Origin: Micromonospora fulviviridis
GTDB lineage: Bacteria > Actinomycetota > Actinomycetes > Mycobacteriales > Micromonosporaceae
Assembly (NCBI RefSeq): GCF_014648395.1
Contig: NZ_BMRA01000001.1
Span: forward strand, 624,521 to 688,520
Length of the DNA: 64,000 nucleotides
Reading direction: 5' to 3'
This document shows positions 1 through 8,280 of the stretch, one piece after another. A program made the position numbers and the translations under genes. Positions within the stretch are counted from its first letter, which is position 1, and every line of letters starts with the position of its first letter. Below the pieces are notes generated by a model that made no database searches, had not been told where the DNA came from, and saw nothing but the letters and a program-made list of their open reading frames with translations.

Positions 1-329
1 CTCTCCGGCCCCTCGTCGAGGTGGCGGAGCAGGGCCGTGCGGGCCTCGTCGTACGCCGCGGCGGCCGGCCCGGACCAGGCGACCGGGTCGGCGAGCATGG
101 CGCAGGTGTCGTCGTACCCCCGGACGAGCCGGCGCACGGCGTGGCCGGCGCCGGTCAGCGGTGCGGGGTGCAGGTCGAGGAACTCGCGCACGGCCGCGCC
201 GGGGAGCACCTGCATGCGGCGCAGCAGCGGCCAGAGCGGGTGCCCCTCGGGCGCGCCGGCGGCGAGCAGCGCGTCGACCCGCGCGAGCAGGTCGAGACCC
301 GGCTCGGCGAGGCGGTCGAGCGCGTCCAT
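1..329 (-). CDS. WXG-containing T7SS-associated protein (C-terminal part cut by window edge)
   Basis: The 109 visible residues form a mostly helical N-terminal region. Near residue 84 there is a Trp-Ser-Gly turn between two predicted helices, the hallmark of WXG100-type T7SS substrates. The ATG overlaps the upstream gene's stop by one base (TGATG), so the two are translationally coupled. Known for the family: such proteins are exported as helical hairpin dimers or form the N-terminal domain of longer T7SS effectors. The frame runs off the window, so a C-terminal toxin or enzyme domain could lie beyond it. The T7SS assignment rests on the motif and on the EspC-like neighbour; the specific function is unknown. 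Confidence 0.6.
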   Translation of the reverse strand, partial: MDALDRLAEPGLDLLARVDALLAAGAPEGHPLWPLLRRMQVLPGAAVREFLDLHPAPLTGAGHAVRRLVRGYDDTCAMLADPVAWSGPAAAAYDEARTALLRHLDEGPE

Positions 330-634
330 CAGGCCTCCCGGGCCAGCCGCCGCCCGACCGACTCGTCGGTGGCGGAGTAGCGGTCGGCGGCGCTGCGCAG
401 GGCGGCCGCGGCGGCGGCCAGCCGGGTGGCGGCGGCCTGCGCCTCGCGGGCCCGGTCGCCGGTGGCGGCCGTCCACTGCCGGTGCAGGGCCCGGCCGACC
501 TCGCCGGGCCGGCCGGCGGCCTGGGCGCCGAACGCGGGGTGGGGCGGGTCGGTGGCGGTCACCGTGCGGGCCAGCGTGGCGAGGGTCGCGCCGGCCTCGT
601 CGAGGCGGGCGGCCAGCGCGCGCAACGTCTCCAT
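329..634 (-). CDS. EspC-like type VII secretion target
   Basis: A 101-residue, all-helical, Ala/Arg-rich protein. It has the pattern of the EspC (DUF2580-like) family: a central Gly-rich turn with a GEVGRALHRQW segment, a heptad-rich second helix, then Tyr-Ser-Ala-Thr-Asp (residues 87-91). That last motif fits the YxxxD/E export signal of T7SS substrates. It lies one base downstream of the YbaB-like gene and is coupled to the WXG gene after it, so the three form one operon. Inferred role: secreted partner of the WXG protein. The secretion machine itself is not adjacent; other T7SS genes in the window start only at 42474. Confidence 0.65.
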   Translation of the reverse strand: METLRALAARLDEAGATLATLARTVTATDPPHPAFGAQAAGRPGEVGRALHRQWTAATGDRAREAQAAATRLAAAAAALRSAADRYSATDESVGRRLAREA

Positions 635-635
635 G

Positions 636-965
636 TCAGGCTCCCGCCAGCGGCCGGTAGGCCGCGAAGGTCTCGTTGTGCAGCTTCTCCCGGGCCCACT
701 GCGCCGCGTCGGCGGCGGCGGTCACCGCGGCCTGCACCGATCCGGCGACGTCCCGGGGGCTGCGCTGGTGCAGGGGGCCGAGGAAGCGCACCTCGGTGAT
801 CCGCCCGCCGGCGGTCACCACCACCTCGACGAGGCCGTCCGGCGAGCGGACGGTCACCTCGACCGTCGACACCGCCTGGTCGAACTCGGCCTGGAGGGTC
901 TCGATGCGCCGGTAGCGCCGGACCGCCTCCTCGATCCAGGCCTCGTCGATCTCCCCCCGCGGCAT
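636..965 (-). CDS. YbaB/EbfC-family DNA-binding protein
   Basis: A 109-residue protein with the YbaB/EbfC layout: an N-terminal helix (about residues 5-32), two beta strands (VEVTVRSPDGLVEVVVTAGG), then a long C-terminal helix. Family members are dimeric nucleoid-associated proteins. I start at the ATG at 965 because a GGAGGAG ribosome-binding site precedes it; the open frame extends further upstream without support. Here it leads an operon with two T7SS substrate-like genes rather than the usual dnaX-ybaB-recR arrangement, so a role linked to those substrates is possible. That link is inference from position. Confidence 0.7.
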   Translation of the reverse strand: MPRGEIDEAWIEEAVRRYRRIETLQAEFDQAVSTVEVTVRSPDGLVEVVVTAGGRITEVRFLGPLHQRSPRDVAGSVQAAVTAAADAAQWAREKLHNETFAAYRPLAGA

Positions 966-1089
966 CGGCGGACTCCTCCCGGCTGATCCCGTCACTGAGC
1001 GTGCCGCCATCGTCACCGCGGCCACACCGGACCGTACCGCAGTCAACAAAGCCTGTCGATGCCCTGTGGACAACGCCGGAGGGTGGCCG

Positions 1090-2406
1090 TCAGCCCTTCC
1101 ACAGGGCGAGCATCATGGCCTCCACCGCGATCCGCGGCTTGACGTTCGCCTCGATCGCCGCCCGGCACTCCAGCACGGCCTCCAGCCGGCGCAGGGACCC
1201 CTCGGCGTCCCACTTCTGCGCGCCGGCCTCAGCCACCGCCGCGGTGTCGGTGTGCACCGGCGCGACCGGCGCCCGCAGCGCCATGGTCAGCGCGTCCCGG
1301 TAGAAGCCGGCCAGGTCGACCAGGGCCCGGTCGAGGGCGTCCCGCTGGGCCCGGGTGGCCCGCGACTTCTGCCGCTTCTCGAGGTCCTTGAGCTGCCCGG
1401 CGGCGCCCCGCATGGCCCCGGCCGCGCCCCGGCCGGTGCCGCCCGCGCCGAGCGCGGTCTGCAGCGCGGCCCGCTCCGTCTCGTCGAGTTCGGCGACCGA
1501 CGCGGCGGCCTCCGCCTCGGCCGCCTCGATGAGCGCGGAGGCCGCGTCGAACGCGGCCCCGACCCCGGTCAGCCGGCGCGGCACGGCCAGCACGGCGTCG
1601 CGGCGCTGCCGGGCCTCCGGGTCGCGGGCCAGCCGCCGGGCCCGGCCCACGTGTCCCTGCGCCGCCGCGGCGGCCCACTCGGCCACGTCGGGGGCGATGC
1701 CGTCCCGGCGTACGAGCACCTCGGCCACCGCGCCGGCTGGCGGCTGCCGCAGCGGCACGACCCGGCACCGCGACCGGATGGTCACCGAGATGTCGTCCGG
1801 GTGGGTGGAGGGGGCGCAGAGCAGGAAGACGGTACGCGGGGGCGGCTCCTCGATGGCCTTGAGCAGCGCGTTGCCGGCGGCCTCGGTGAGCCGGTCGGCG
1901 TCCTCGATGATGACGATCTGCCAGCGGCCGCCGGACGGGGTGCTGGCCGCCCGGAGCACCAGCGCGCGCATCTCGTTCACGCCGATGGAGAGCCCCTCGG
2001 GCACCACCAGGCGCACGTCGGCGTGGGTGCCGGTCAGCGTGGTGTGGCAGCCGGGGCAGTGGCCGCAGCCGGTGCCGTGGACGCACTGCAACGCGGCGGC
2101 GAAGGCGCGCGCGGCCACCGACCGGCCGGAGCCGGGCGGCCCGGTGAAGATCCAGGCGTGGGTCATCCCGGCGCCGGGATCGGCCCCGGCCCGGTCGTCC
2201 GCCGCGCCGGGCCCGTCGACCTGCTCGGCGAGCGCGTCGAGGTCGTCGTACCCGCCGTCCGGGTCCGCTCCGCCGCCCGCCGGGGCGCCCGCCCGGGACA
2301 CCGCGGGCGCGGCGGCGCGGAGCAGGGCGGCGGCCGAGGCGGCGGCCCGGCGCAGCGTGACCACCGCCTCGTCCTGCCCGACCAGGTCGGCGAAGACGTC
2401 CGTCAT
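1090..2406 (-). CDS. holB: DNA polymerase III subunit delta prime
   Basis: Clamp-loader ATPase-like subunit of the replicative polymerase. The 438-residue product has a P-loop (GPPGSGRS, residues 89-96, Arg in place of the usual Lys), a four-Cys zinc module (C108, C114, C117, C120), a DExx-like IIEDAD stretch, and the SRC sensor motif. The C-terminal part is the helical collar domain. The ATG overlaps the stop of the upstream tmk gene (ATGA), which fixes the start. Oddity: residues 22-80, between the first helix and the P-loop, are a Gly/Ala/Asp-rich insertion absent from compact homologues. The Lys-to-Arg change in the P-loop fits a subunit with poor ATP hydrolysis. Confidence 0.9.
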   Translation of the reverse strand: MTDVFADLVGQDEAVVTLRRAAASAAALLRAAAPAVSRAGAPAGGGADPDGGYDDLDALAEQVDGPGAADDRAGADPGAGMTHAWIFTGPPGSGRSVAARAFAAALQCVHGTGCGHCPGCHTTLTGTHADVRLVVPEGLSIGVNEMRALVLRAASTPSGGRWQIVIIEDADRLTEAAGNALLKAIEEPPPRTVFLLCAPSTHPDDISVTIRSRCRVVPLRQPPAGAVAEVLVRRDGIAPDVAEWAAAAAQGHVGRARRLARDPEARQRRDAVLAVPRRLTGVGAAFDAASALIEAAEAEAAASVAELDETERAALQTALGAGGTGRGAAGAMRGAAGQLKDLEKRQKSRATRAQRDALDRALVDLAGFYRDALTMALRAPVAPVHTDTAAVAEAGAQKWDAEGSLRRLEAVLECRAAIEANVKPRIAVEAMMLALWKG

Positions 2407-4628
2407 CGTTTGGGGCGTTCCATCGTCACCAGCTCCGCGTCGGATAACTCGGGCTGGACCGTGGTGTCGGGGCCCTGGGCCGGGCGCGGGTGCACGATGC
2501 TGGCCGGGTCGACGAGGAACTCGTCCACCCGCCGGGCGACCGCCGCGGCGATCTCCTCGACCGGGCGGGACGCGTCGAGCACCAGGTAGCGCTTCGGGTC
2601 GGCGGCGGCCAGGTCGAGGAAGGCGTACCGGACCCGCTCGTGGAAGGCGAGCGACTCGGCCTCCAGCCGGTCGGTGCCCTCGTTGCGGGAGTCGACCCGG
2701 GACCGGCCGGTGTGCGGGTCGACGTCGAGGAGCACCACGAGGTCGGGCTTGAGGCCACCGGTGGCCCACGAGGAGAGCCAGGAGACCTCCTGCACCGGCA
2801 GTGTCCGCCCGGCCCCCTGGTACGCCAGCGACGAGTCGACGTAGCGGTCGCTGATCACCACGGCGCCGCGGACCAGCGCCGGCCGGACCACGGTGGCGAC
2901 GTGGTGGGCCCGGTCGGCGGCGTACAGCAGCGCCTCGGCGCGCGGCGACGGGGCGTCGTCGCCGGAGGTCTCCAGCACCAGCGAGCGGATCCGCTCCCCG
3001 ATGCCGGTGGCCCCCGGTTCCCGGGTGACCACGACGTCCCGGCCCTGCCCGCGCAGCCGGTCGGCGAGCGCGGCGAGCTGGGTGGACTTGCCGGCGCCCT
3101 CGCCGCCCTCGAAGACCACGAAGAGGCCGCTGGAGACGAAGGGCTCCGAGGGCATCAGCGGGCGGCCCCGGATCGAGCCCCAGAGGTCGGCCAGGACCGG
3201 CACGCCCTTCTTGTCGTCCATCTGGCCGAAGGCGCTGATCCCGGCGAAGATGCCGGCGACGCCCGCGGCGAGCAGCAGCAGGCGGGTCGAGGAGACCGAG
3301 ATGCCCAGGTCGGCGATGGTCAGCTGGCGCGAGCCGCCGACGCCGACCAGGAGGCTGCTCAGCGCGATGGCGAGGATCAGCACCAGCCGGGTGCCGATCT
3401 GCACCACGGCGAAGACCCGGCCGCGCACCTCGTCGGCGACCTCGCCGCCGAGCAGCGTGGTGCCGGCCAGGAAGGCCATGCCGGCGCCCGCGCCGACCAG
3501 GATCGCGCCGAGCATCGCCATGGACAGGTGGATGGCGAAGGCGAGCACCAGCACCGAGGCGCTGGCCAGCACGATGCTCATGCCGAACCAGCGGCGCCGG
3601 GACATGTCCCGGACGATCATCGGCCCGAGCCCGATGCCGAGCGCCAGGCCGACGAAGATCGCGCCGAAGAGCAGCGAGAAGGCGGCGTCACCGGCGCCGA
3701 GCGAGTTGGCGAAGAACTTGGCCGTGCCGACCACGATGCCGCCGCCCGCGAAGGCGCCGAAGATGCCGAGCACCAGGCCGCGTACCAGCCGGGTCTGGCC
3801 GATGTATTTCCAGCCGTCGGCGAACTGGCGGAACATGCTCTGCTCGACGCGCTCCGCCTCGCCGCGCTGGGCCTCGCTGATCTCCTTGATCCCGAAGGCC
3901 ACCACCAGTGCGGTGGCCAGCCGGGAGAAGGCGTTGAACCAGAGGGCGAGCTGGGCCGGCTCGGCCCAGTCGGGCAGGTCGCCGCCGACCGCCCCGCGTA
4001 CCCCGCGGTCGAGCACGGCCAGGGCGATGGCCGCGGCCACCGGCGTCAGGCCGTACGTGGTGATCAGCGTGAGCTGGTTGGCCGTCTCCAGCCGGGTGCG
4101 CGGGATCAGGTTGGGGACCGCGGCCTCCTTGGCCGGGATCCACAGCAGGGTGACCGACTCGATGAGGAACGTCGCGATCAACGCCCAACCGACCACCAGC
4201 CCTCCCGCGGCGCCGGTGAGCGCGTAGAGCGGGATCGAGGCGAAGAGCACGAAGCGCAGCAGGTCGCAGATGACCATCGTCCACCGCCGGTCGAACCGGT
4301 CGGCGAAGACGCCGGCCACCGGACCGAGCACCAGCGCCGGGAGCAACCGGATCGCGGTCACGCCGCCGAAGGCGGCACCCTGGGCGGTGCTGCCGGAGAC
4401 CTGGGCGGCGGCGAAGAGCGCGGTGGCGAGCAGGCCGAGCCAGTCGCCGAAGGAGGCGACGCCGAGCACGATCCAGAGCCGGCGGAACGGCCGGATGCGC
4501 AGCACCGACCGGATGGCGGCCGCTCCGGAGCGGTCGGCCTGCGCTGCGGGCGACGACACGCCGGGCGACTCGCCGTTGTTCTGGCTTTCGATGGCCGTAC
4601 CTCCACGTGCCGGCCCAGAGCTGGGCAT
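2403..4628 (-). CDS. tmk: bifunctional MFS transporter / dTMP kinase
   Basis: The 741-residue protein fuses two modules. Residues about 35-475 are a major facilitator domain with 11-12 hydrophobic segments. Residues about 510-741 are thymidylate kinase, with P-loop EGGEGAGKST, the TREPG motif, the DRYVDSS segment and a lid-like Arg/Asp region. Thymidylate kinase makes dTDP from dTMP for DNA synthesis. From memory, fused kinases of this type occur in Streptomyces and Micromonosporaceae. The gene overlaps holB by four bases. The transported substrate is unknown. The ATG at 4628 has only a weak ribosome-binding site, and GTG at 4559 is a possible alternative. Confidence 0.88.
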   Translation of the reverse strand: MPSSGPARGGTAIESQNNGESPGVSSPAAQADRSGAAAIRSVLRIRPFRRLWIVLGVASFGDWLGLLATALFAAAQVSGSTAQGAAFGGVTAIRLLPALVLGPVAGVFADRFDRRWTMVICDLLRFVLFASIPLYALTGAAGGLVVGWALIATFLIESVTLLWIPAKEAAVPNLIPRTRLETANQLTLITTYGLTPVAAAIALAVLDRGVRGAVGGDLPDWAEPAQLALWFNAFSRLATALVVAFGIKEISEAQRGEAERVEQSMFRQFADGWKYIGQTRLVRGLVLGIFGAFAGGGIVVGTAKFFANSLGAGDAAFSLLFGAIFVGLALGIGLGPMIVRDMSRRRWFGMSIVLASASVLVLAFAIHLSMAMLGAILVGAGAGMAFLAGTTLLGGEVADEVRGRVFAVVQIGTRLVLILAIALSSLLVGVGGSRQLTIADLGISVSSTRLLLLAAGVAGIFAGISAFGQMDDKKGVPVLADLWGSIRGRPLMPSEPFVSSGLFVVFEGGEGAGKSTQLAALADRLRGQGRDVVVTREPGATGIGERIRSLVLETSGDDAPSPRAEALLYAADRAHHVATVVRPALVRGAVVISDRYVDSSLAYQGAGRTLPVQEVSWLSSWATGGLKPDLVVLLDVDPHTGRSRVDSRNEGTDRLEAESLAFHERVRYAFLDLAAADPKRYLVLDASRPVEEIAAAVARRVDEFLVDPASIVHPRPAQGPDTTVQPELSDAELVTMERPKR

Positions 4629-4777
4629 CCCCGGTGGAACACTCTAGTCGCGGCGAGATGCGTCCCCCTCCGCGACATTCGCCTGCTCGCCGAGCCTAGG
4701 CCGCGGGCACCACCGACCGCAGCCCGGACAGACGCGAGGGTATTTCGCATTGGCGTCCAGACAGTTAGCGTGCAGAC

Positions 4778-5986
4778 GTGGCCACCGACCGTGACAAACT
4801 TCGCGATCGCCTCGATCGGGCGACCGCCCACCTCGACCCGCCCTACGCCGTGGTCGATCTCTCCGCCTTCGACGCCAACGCCGCCGCCCTGGTCGACCGG
4901 GCCGCCGGCAAGCCGGTCCGGATCGCCAGCAAGTCGGTCCGGGTCCGCGAGCTGCTGACCCGGGCGCTGGCCCGGCCCGGCTGGCGGGGCGTGATGGCGT
5001 TCACCCTCCCCGAGGCGCTCTGGCTCGCCCGGAACGGCGTCAGCGACGACGTCCTGGTCGCCTACCCCACCGCCGACCGGAGGGCGCTCGCCGAACTGGC
5101 CGCCGACCCGGCGCTCGCCGACGCGGTCACCCTGATGGTCGACGACCCCGGGCAGCTCGACCTGGTCGACGAGGTCTGCCCGCCCGGGCGCCGGCCGGCG
5201 CTGCGGGTCTGCCTCGAACTGGACGCCTCCTGGCGACCGCTGGGCGGCCGGGTGCACGTGGGCGTGCGCCGGTCTCCCGTGCACAGCGCCGGGGCGGCCG
5301 GCACGCTCGCCGCCGCCGTCGCCGGCCGGCCGGGCTTCCGGCTGGTCGGCCTCATGTCGTACGAGGCGCAGATCGCCGGCCTCGGCGACGCCCCGCCCGG
5401 GCAGGCGCTGCTGGGCTCGGCCATCCGGGTCACCCAGCGCGGGTCGTACCGGGAACTGCTGGCCCGCCGGGCGGCCGCGGTCGCCGCGGTACGCGAGCAC
5501 GCCGACCTGGAGTTCGTCAACGGCGGCGGCACCGGCAGCGTGGCCGCCACCAGCGCCGACCCCGCGGTCACCGAGGTCACCGCGGGCTCCGGCCTGTACG
5601 GGCCGACGCTCTTCGACGCGTACCGTGCCTGGCGGCCGACCCCGGCGGCGTTCTTCGCCTGCGCGGTGGTCCGGCGCCCGGGGCCGGGGCTGGCCACCGT
5701 GCTCGGCGGCGGCTGGATCGCCTCGGGCCCGGCCGCGGACAGCCGGCTGCCCCGGCCGTGGCTACCGGCCGGGCTGAAGCTGCTGGGCGCGGAGGGCGCG
5801 GGCGAGGTGCAGACCCCGCTGGCCGGCGACGTCGCGACCGCCCTGCGGATCGGCGACCGGGTCTGGTTCCGCCACGCGAAGGCCGGCGAGCTGTGCGAGC
5901 GCGTCAACGAGGTGCATCTGGTCGACGGCGACAGCGTGGTGGCCACCGTGCCGACCTACCGGGGCGAGGGCCACGCGTTCCTCTAG
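4778..5986 (+). CDS. amino acid deaminase/aldolase (PLP fold type III)
   Basis: A 402-residue protein of the alanine racemase-like TIM-barrel family that includes D-threonine aldolase and D-serine dehydratase-like enzymes. The PLP lysine is K52 in the RIASKSVRV segment. Further on are ELDASWRPLGGRVHVGVRRSP, a glycine-rich EFVNGGGTGS phosphate-binding loop, and a C-terminal beta domain with HAKAGELCE, typical of the group. The likely substrate is a D-3-hydroxyamino acid or D-amino acid, but sequence alone does not show which. It starts at GTG, divergent from tmk across about 150 bases. It appears monocistronic and is followed by a hairpin. Confidence 0.8.
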   Translation: MATDRDKLRDRLDRATAHLDPPYAVVDLSAFDANAAALVDRAAGKPVRIASKSVRVRELLTRALARPGWRGVMAFTLPEALWLARNGVSDDVLVAYPTADRRALAELAADPALADAVTLMVDDPGQLDLVDEVCPPGRRPALRVCLELDASWRPLGGRVHVGVRRSPVHSAGAAGTLAAAVAGRPGFRLVGLMSYEAQIAGLGDAPPGQALLGSAIRVTQRGSYRELLARRAAAVAAVREHADLEFVNGGGTGSVAATSADPAVTEVTAGSGLYGPTLFDAYRAWRPTPAAFFACAVVRRPGPGLATVLGGGWIASGPAADSRLPRPWLPAGLKLLGAEGAGEVQTPLAGDVATALRIGDRVWFRHAKAGELCERVNEVHLVDGDSVVATVPTYRGEGHAFL

Positions 5987-5994
5987 ATGGTGAC

Positions 5995-6025
5995 GGCGGG
6001 TCCCGGCGCACCTCGGGAACCCGCC
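5995..6025 (+). terminator. possible terminator after deaminase/aldolase gene
   Basis: GGCGGGTCCC (5995-6004) faces GGGAACCCGCC (6015-6025), a stem with one bulge, just after the stop codon. There is no T run. It lies between convergent genes and could act on both strands. Confidence 0.5.
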
Positions 6026-6103
6026 GCTCGTCGTCCTGCCCCGGTCGCACCCCGGGCATCGCACCTTGTCGTCACCGCCGGCACCAGGGCGGTGACGTCC
6101 TGC

Positions 6104-6757
6104 TCAACCCTGCTGGACGGCATCCGTCCGGGCGTCGACCTGCCGGTGCAGGTACTCCCGGATGAGCGCCTTCGCCTCGACCAGCACCCGCTCGTCGCCG
6201 TCGGTGCGGCGGCGGAACGCGAGCTTGATCAGGGAGTCGGCCGCCTCCACCGCGACCTCCAGGTGGAACCGGAGGTCGGGCACGCCGGCCAGACCGAAAC
6301 GCTCCGTGAGCACCCGGGCGAGCTGATCCGCGATCACCCCGTTGTTGTCCCGCTGCTCGTCGAGCAGGTGCAGGTCGACCACGTCGCCGAAGTGCAAGGT
6401 ACGAAAGCCGGGCACCGTGCGGTGCATCGAGATGTACTCGTCGATGGCCGCGTCGACGCCGTCCCACCAGTGGGTCAGGTCGGCGGAGGAGAACCTCTCG
6501 TCGAGCCGCTGGAGATAGGACTCCATCGTGCGCAGCGTCAACGCCTGCACGATCGCCCGCTTGTCCGGAAAGAACTGGTAGACCGACCCGATCGCCACCT
6601 CGGCACGCTCGGCGAGCAGGGTCGTGGTCAAGCCCTCGTACCCCACCTCGTCGACGAGCTCGGCGCAGGCGTCCAGCATCCGCTGGACGCGCGCGACACT
6701 TCGACCCTGCACCGGTACCCGACGCAGCGGCCCGGTCGTGGCGGCTGGTGTGGACAC
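6104..6757 (-). CDS. TetR-family transcriptional regulator
   Basis: A 217-residue one-component regulator. The N-terminal helix-turn-helix is clear (LLAERAEVAIGSVYQFFPDK), followed by a helical C-terminal ligand-binding domain of about 150 residues. I chose GTG at 6757 because AAGGGGGG lies at good spacing before it; an ATG at 6796 is possible. The gene is divergent from the aldonolactone oxidase gene, and a perfect palindrome lies in the shared region. The likely role is repression of that enzyme gene and perhaps itself. The ligand is unknown. Confidence 0.85.
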   Translation of the reverse strand: MSTPAATTGPLRRVPVQGRSVARVQRMLDACAELVDEVGYEGLTTTLLAERAEVAIGSVYQFFPDKRAIVQALTLRTMESYLQRLDERFSSADLTHWWDGVDAAIDEYISMHRTVPGFRTLHFGDVVDLHLLDEQRDNNGVIADQLARVLTERFGLAGVPDLRFHLEVAVEAADSLIKLAFRRRTDGDERVLVEAKALIREYLHRQVDARTDAVQQG

Positions 6758-6867
6758 TCGGCGCCACCCCCCTTCGACGGATGAACATATCTGCACGTCA
6801 CGAGTCTGTGACTACCGGTACAACGAGCCGGGCTCGATTGCGGTATTTACCAGGTACAACGTTCCTG

Positions 6868-6886
6868 ATATGAAGTCAGTTCATAT
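6868..6886. promoter_or_regulatory. palindromic candidate operator
   Basis: ATATGAA (6868-6874), spacer GTCAG, TTCATAT (6880-6886): perfect 7-base arms. It is AT-rich in a GC-rich background and ends 19 bases before the oxidase start codon, in the TetR/oxidase divergent region. The same region holds two direct copies of GGTACAAC (6817-6824 and 6853-6860) and GTCAC-N6-GTGAC (6797-6812). Binding by the adjacent TetR protein is inference. Confidence 0.5.
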
Positions 6887-6905
6887 TCACGTCGAGGAGC
6901 GTCCC

Positions 6906-8213
6906 ATGGTCGGCACGCAAGCCGCCTGGTCCAACTGGGCCGGCAACCAGCGCAGCACCGCCGCCCTGACGGTGCGCCCCCGCACCGTCGAGGAGGTCGC
7001 CGAGGCGGTCCGCCACGCCGCCGACACCGGCCGGACGATCCGGGCGGTGGGCAGCGGACACTCCTTCACCGCGACCGCCGTCGCCGACGGACACCGGCTC
7101 GACCTCGCCGACCTGGACACCGGGGTCACCGTCGACCCCGCTCGCCGCCTGGTCACCGTACCGGCCGGAATGACCCTGCACACCCTCAACGACCTGCTCG
7201 CCGGTCACGGTCTCGCGCTGCCCAACCTCGGCGACATCGACGCGCAGACCATCGCGGGGGCGCTCTCCACCGGCACCCACGGCACCGGCGCGAAGCTCGG
7301 CTGCCTGTCCACCTTCGTCACCGCCCTGACCCTGGTCACGGGGACCGGCGAGGTGCTGCGCTGCTCCGCCGACGAGCACCGCGACGTGTTCGCCGCCGCC
7401 CGGGTCGGGCTCGGCGCCGTCGGGGTGCTCGTCGAGGTCACGCTGCGTTGCGTCGACGCCTTCGTGCTCCGCGCACACGAGCGGCCGGCGGCCCTCGCCG
7501 CGGTGCTCGACGACCTGCCCGGCCTCGTCGAGAAGCACGACCACGCCGAGTTCTACTGGTTCCCCTACACCGACCGGGTGCAGGTCAAGACCAACGACCG
7601 GGTACCCGCCGACGACCGGCCGCTGCCCCGCTGGCGCGGCTGGCTGGACGACGAGTTCCTCTCCAACACCGTCTTCGCCGGGGCCTGCCGCCTGGGCCGC
7701 GCCGTGCCGGCGCTCGCTCCCGGGATCAGCGCCGTCTCCGCCCGGGCGCTCACCGAACGCACCTACACCGGCCGCTCCGACCAGGTCTTCTGCACCCCGC
7801 GCCGGGTCCGCTTCGTGGAGATGGAGTACGCGCTCCCGCGCGCCGCCCTGCCCGCCGCGCTGGCGGAGCTGCGGCGGATCGTGGACCGGCTGCCGTTCAA
7901 GGTGCTGTTCCCGGTCGAGGTGCGGTTCACCGCCGCCGACGACATCTGGCTCTCCCACGGATACGGGCGGGACTCCGCGTACCTGGCCATCCACCAGTAC
8001 GTCGGGATGCCGTACGAGCCGTACTTCCGGGCGTTCGAGGAGGTCGCCACCGACCTGGCCGGCCGCCCCCACTGGGGCAAACTCCACTGGCGAACCGCGG
8101 ACTCCCTGGCAACGGCCTACCCGAAGTTCACCGACTTCCTGAAGGTCCGCAACCGCCTGGACCCCGACAACCGCTTCACAAACCCCTACCTGACGCAGGT
8201 GCTAGGAGCCTGA
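6906..8213 (+). CDS. D-arabinono-1,4-lactone oxidase family FAD oxidase
   Basis: A 435-residue flavin oxidase of the sugar-lactone (VAO/ALO) family. The N-terminal FAD domain contains GSGHSFTATA, whose His is the usual covalent flavin attachment site. GALSTGTHGTG and the C-terminal HWGK signature (PHWGKLHW near residue 390) are also present. Family members oxidise aldono-lactones to ascorbate-like products, passing electrons to oxygen or a cytochrome. The ATG at 6906 follows GAGGAG at proper spacing, so I reject the longer open frame upstream. It is divergent from a TetR regulator and probably controlled by it. The exact sugar lactone cannot be read from sequence. Confidence 0.88.
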   Translation: MVGTQAAWSNWAGNQRSTAALTVRPRTVEEVAEAVRHAADTGRTIRAVGSGHSFTATAVADGHRLDLADLDTGVTVDPARRLVTVPAGMTLHTLNDLLAGHGLALPNLGDIDAQTIAGALSTGTHGTGAKLGCLSTFVTALTLVTGTGEVLRCSADEHRDVFAAARVGLGAVGVLVEVTLRCVDAFVLRAHERPAALAAVLDDLPGLVEKHDHAEFYWFPYTDRVQVKTNDRVPADDRPLPRWRGWLDDEFLSNTVFAGACRLGRAVPALAPGISAVSARALTERTYTGRSDQVFCTPRRVRFVEMEYALPRAALPAALAELRRIVDRLPFKVLFPVEVRFTAADDIWLSHGYGRDSAYLAIHQYVGMPYEPYFRAFEEVATDLAGRPHWGKLHWRTADSLATAYPKFTDFLKVRNRLDPDNRFTNPYLTQVLGA

Positions 8214-8215
8214 CC

Positions 8216-8275
8216 CCCCGAGATCTTGGAAGAAAGTGGCCCCTATGAGGGCCCTTTGCTTCCAAGATCTCGGGG
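8216..8275. repeat. palindromic repeat copy 1 (core AGATCTTGGAAG)
   Basis: A 60-base element with 17-base perfect arms: 8216-8232 pairs with 8259-8275, sharing the core AGATCTTGGAAG. The inner part contains GGCCC and GGGCCC blocks that extend the stem imperfectly. It lies between the convergent oxidase and DUF559 genes. A second copy is at 9290-9339. It could act as a bidirectional terminator, a REP-like repeat, or both. Confidence 0.85.
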
Positions 8276-8280
8276 AGCGG

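Noticed and set aside
2490..4958. 822-codon plus-strand ORF over the tmk fusion
   Set aside because: Low-complexity Gly/Asp/Glu/Arg composition with no domain; it is the antisense shadow of the MFS-kinase gene in GC-rich DNA.
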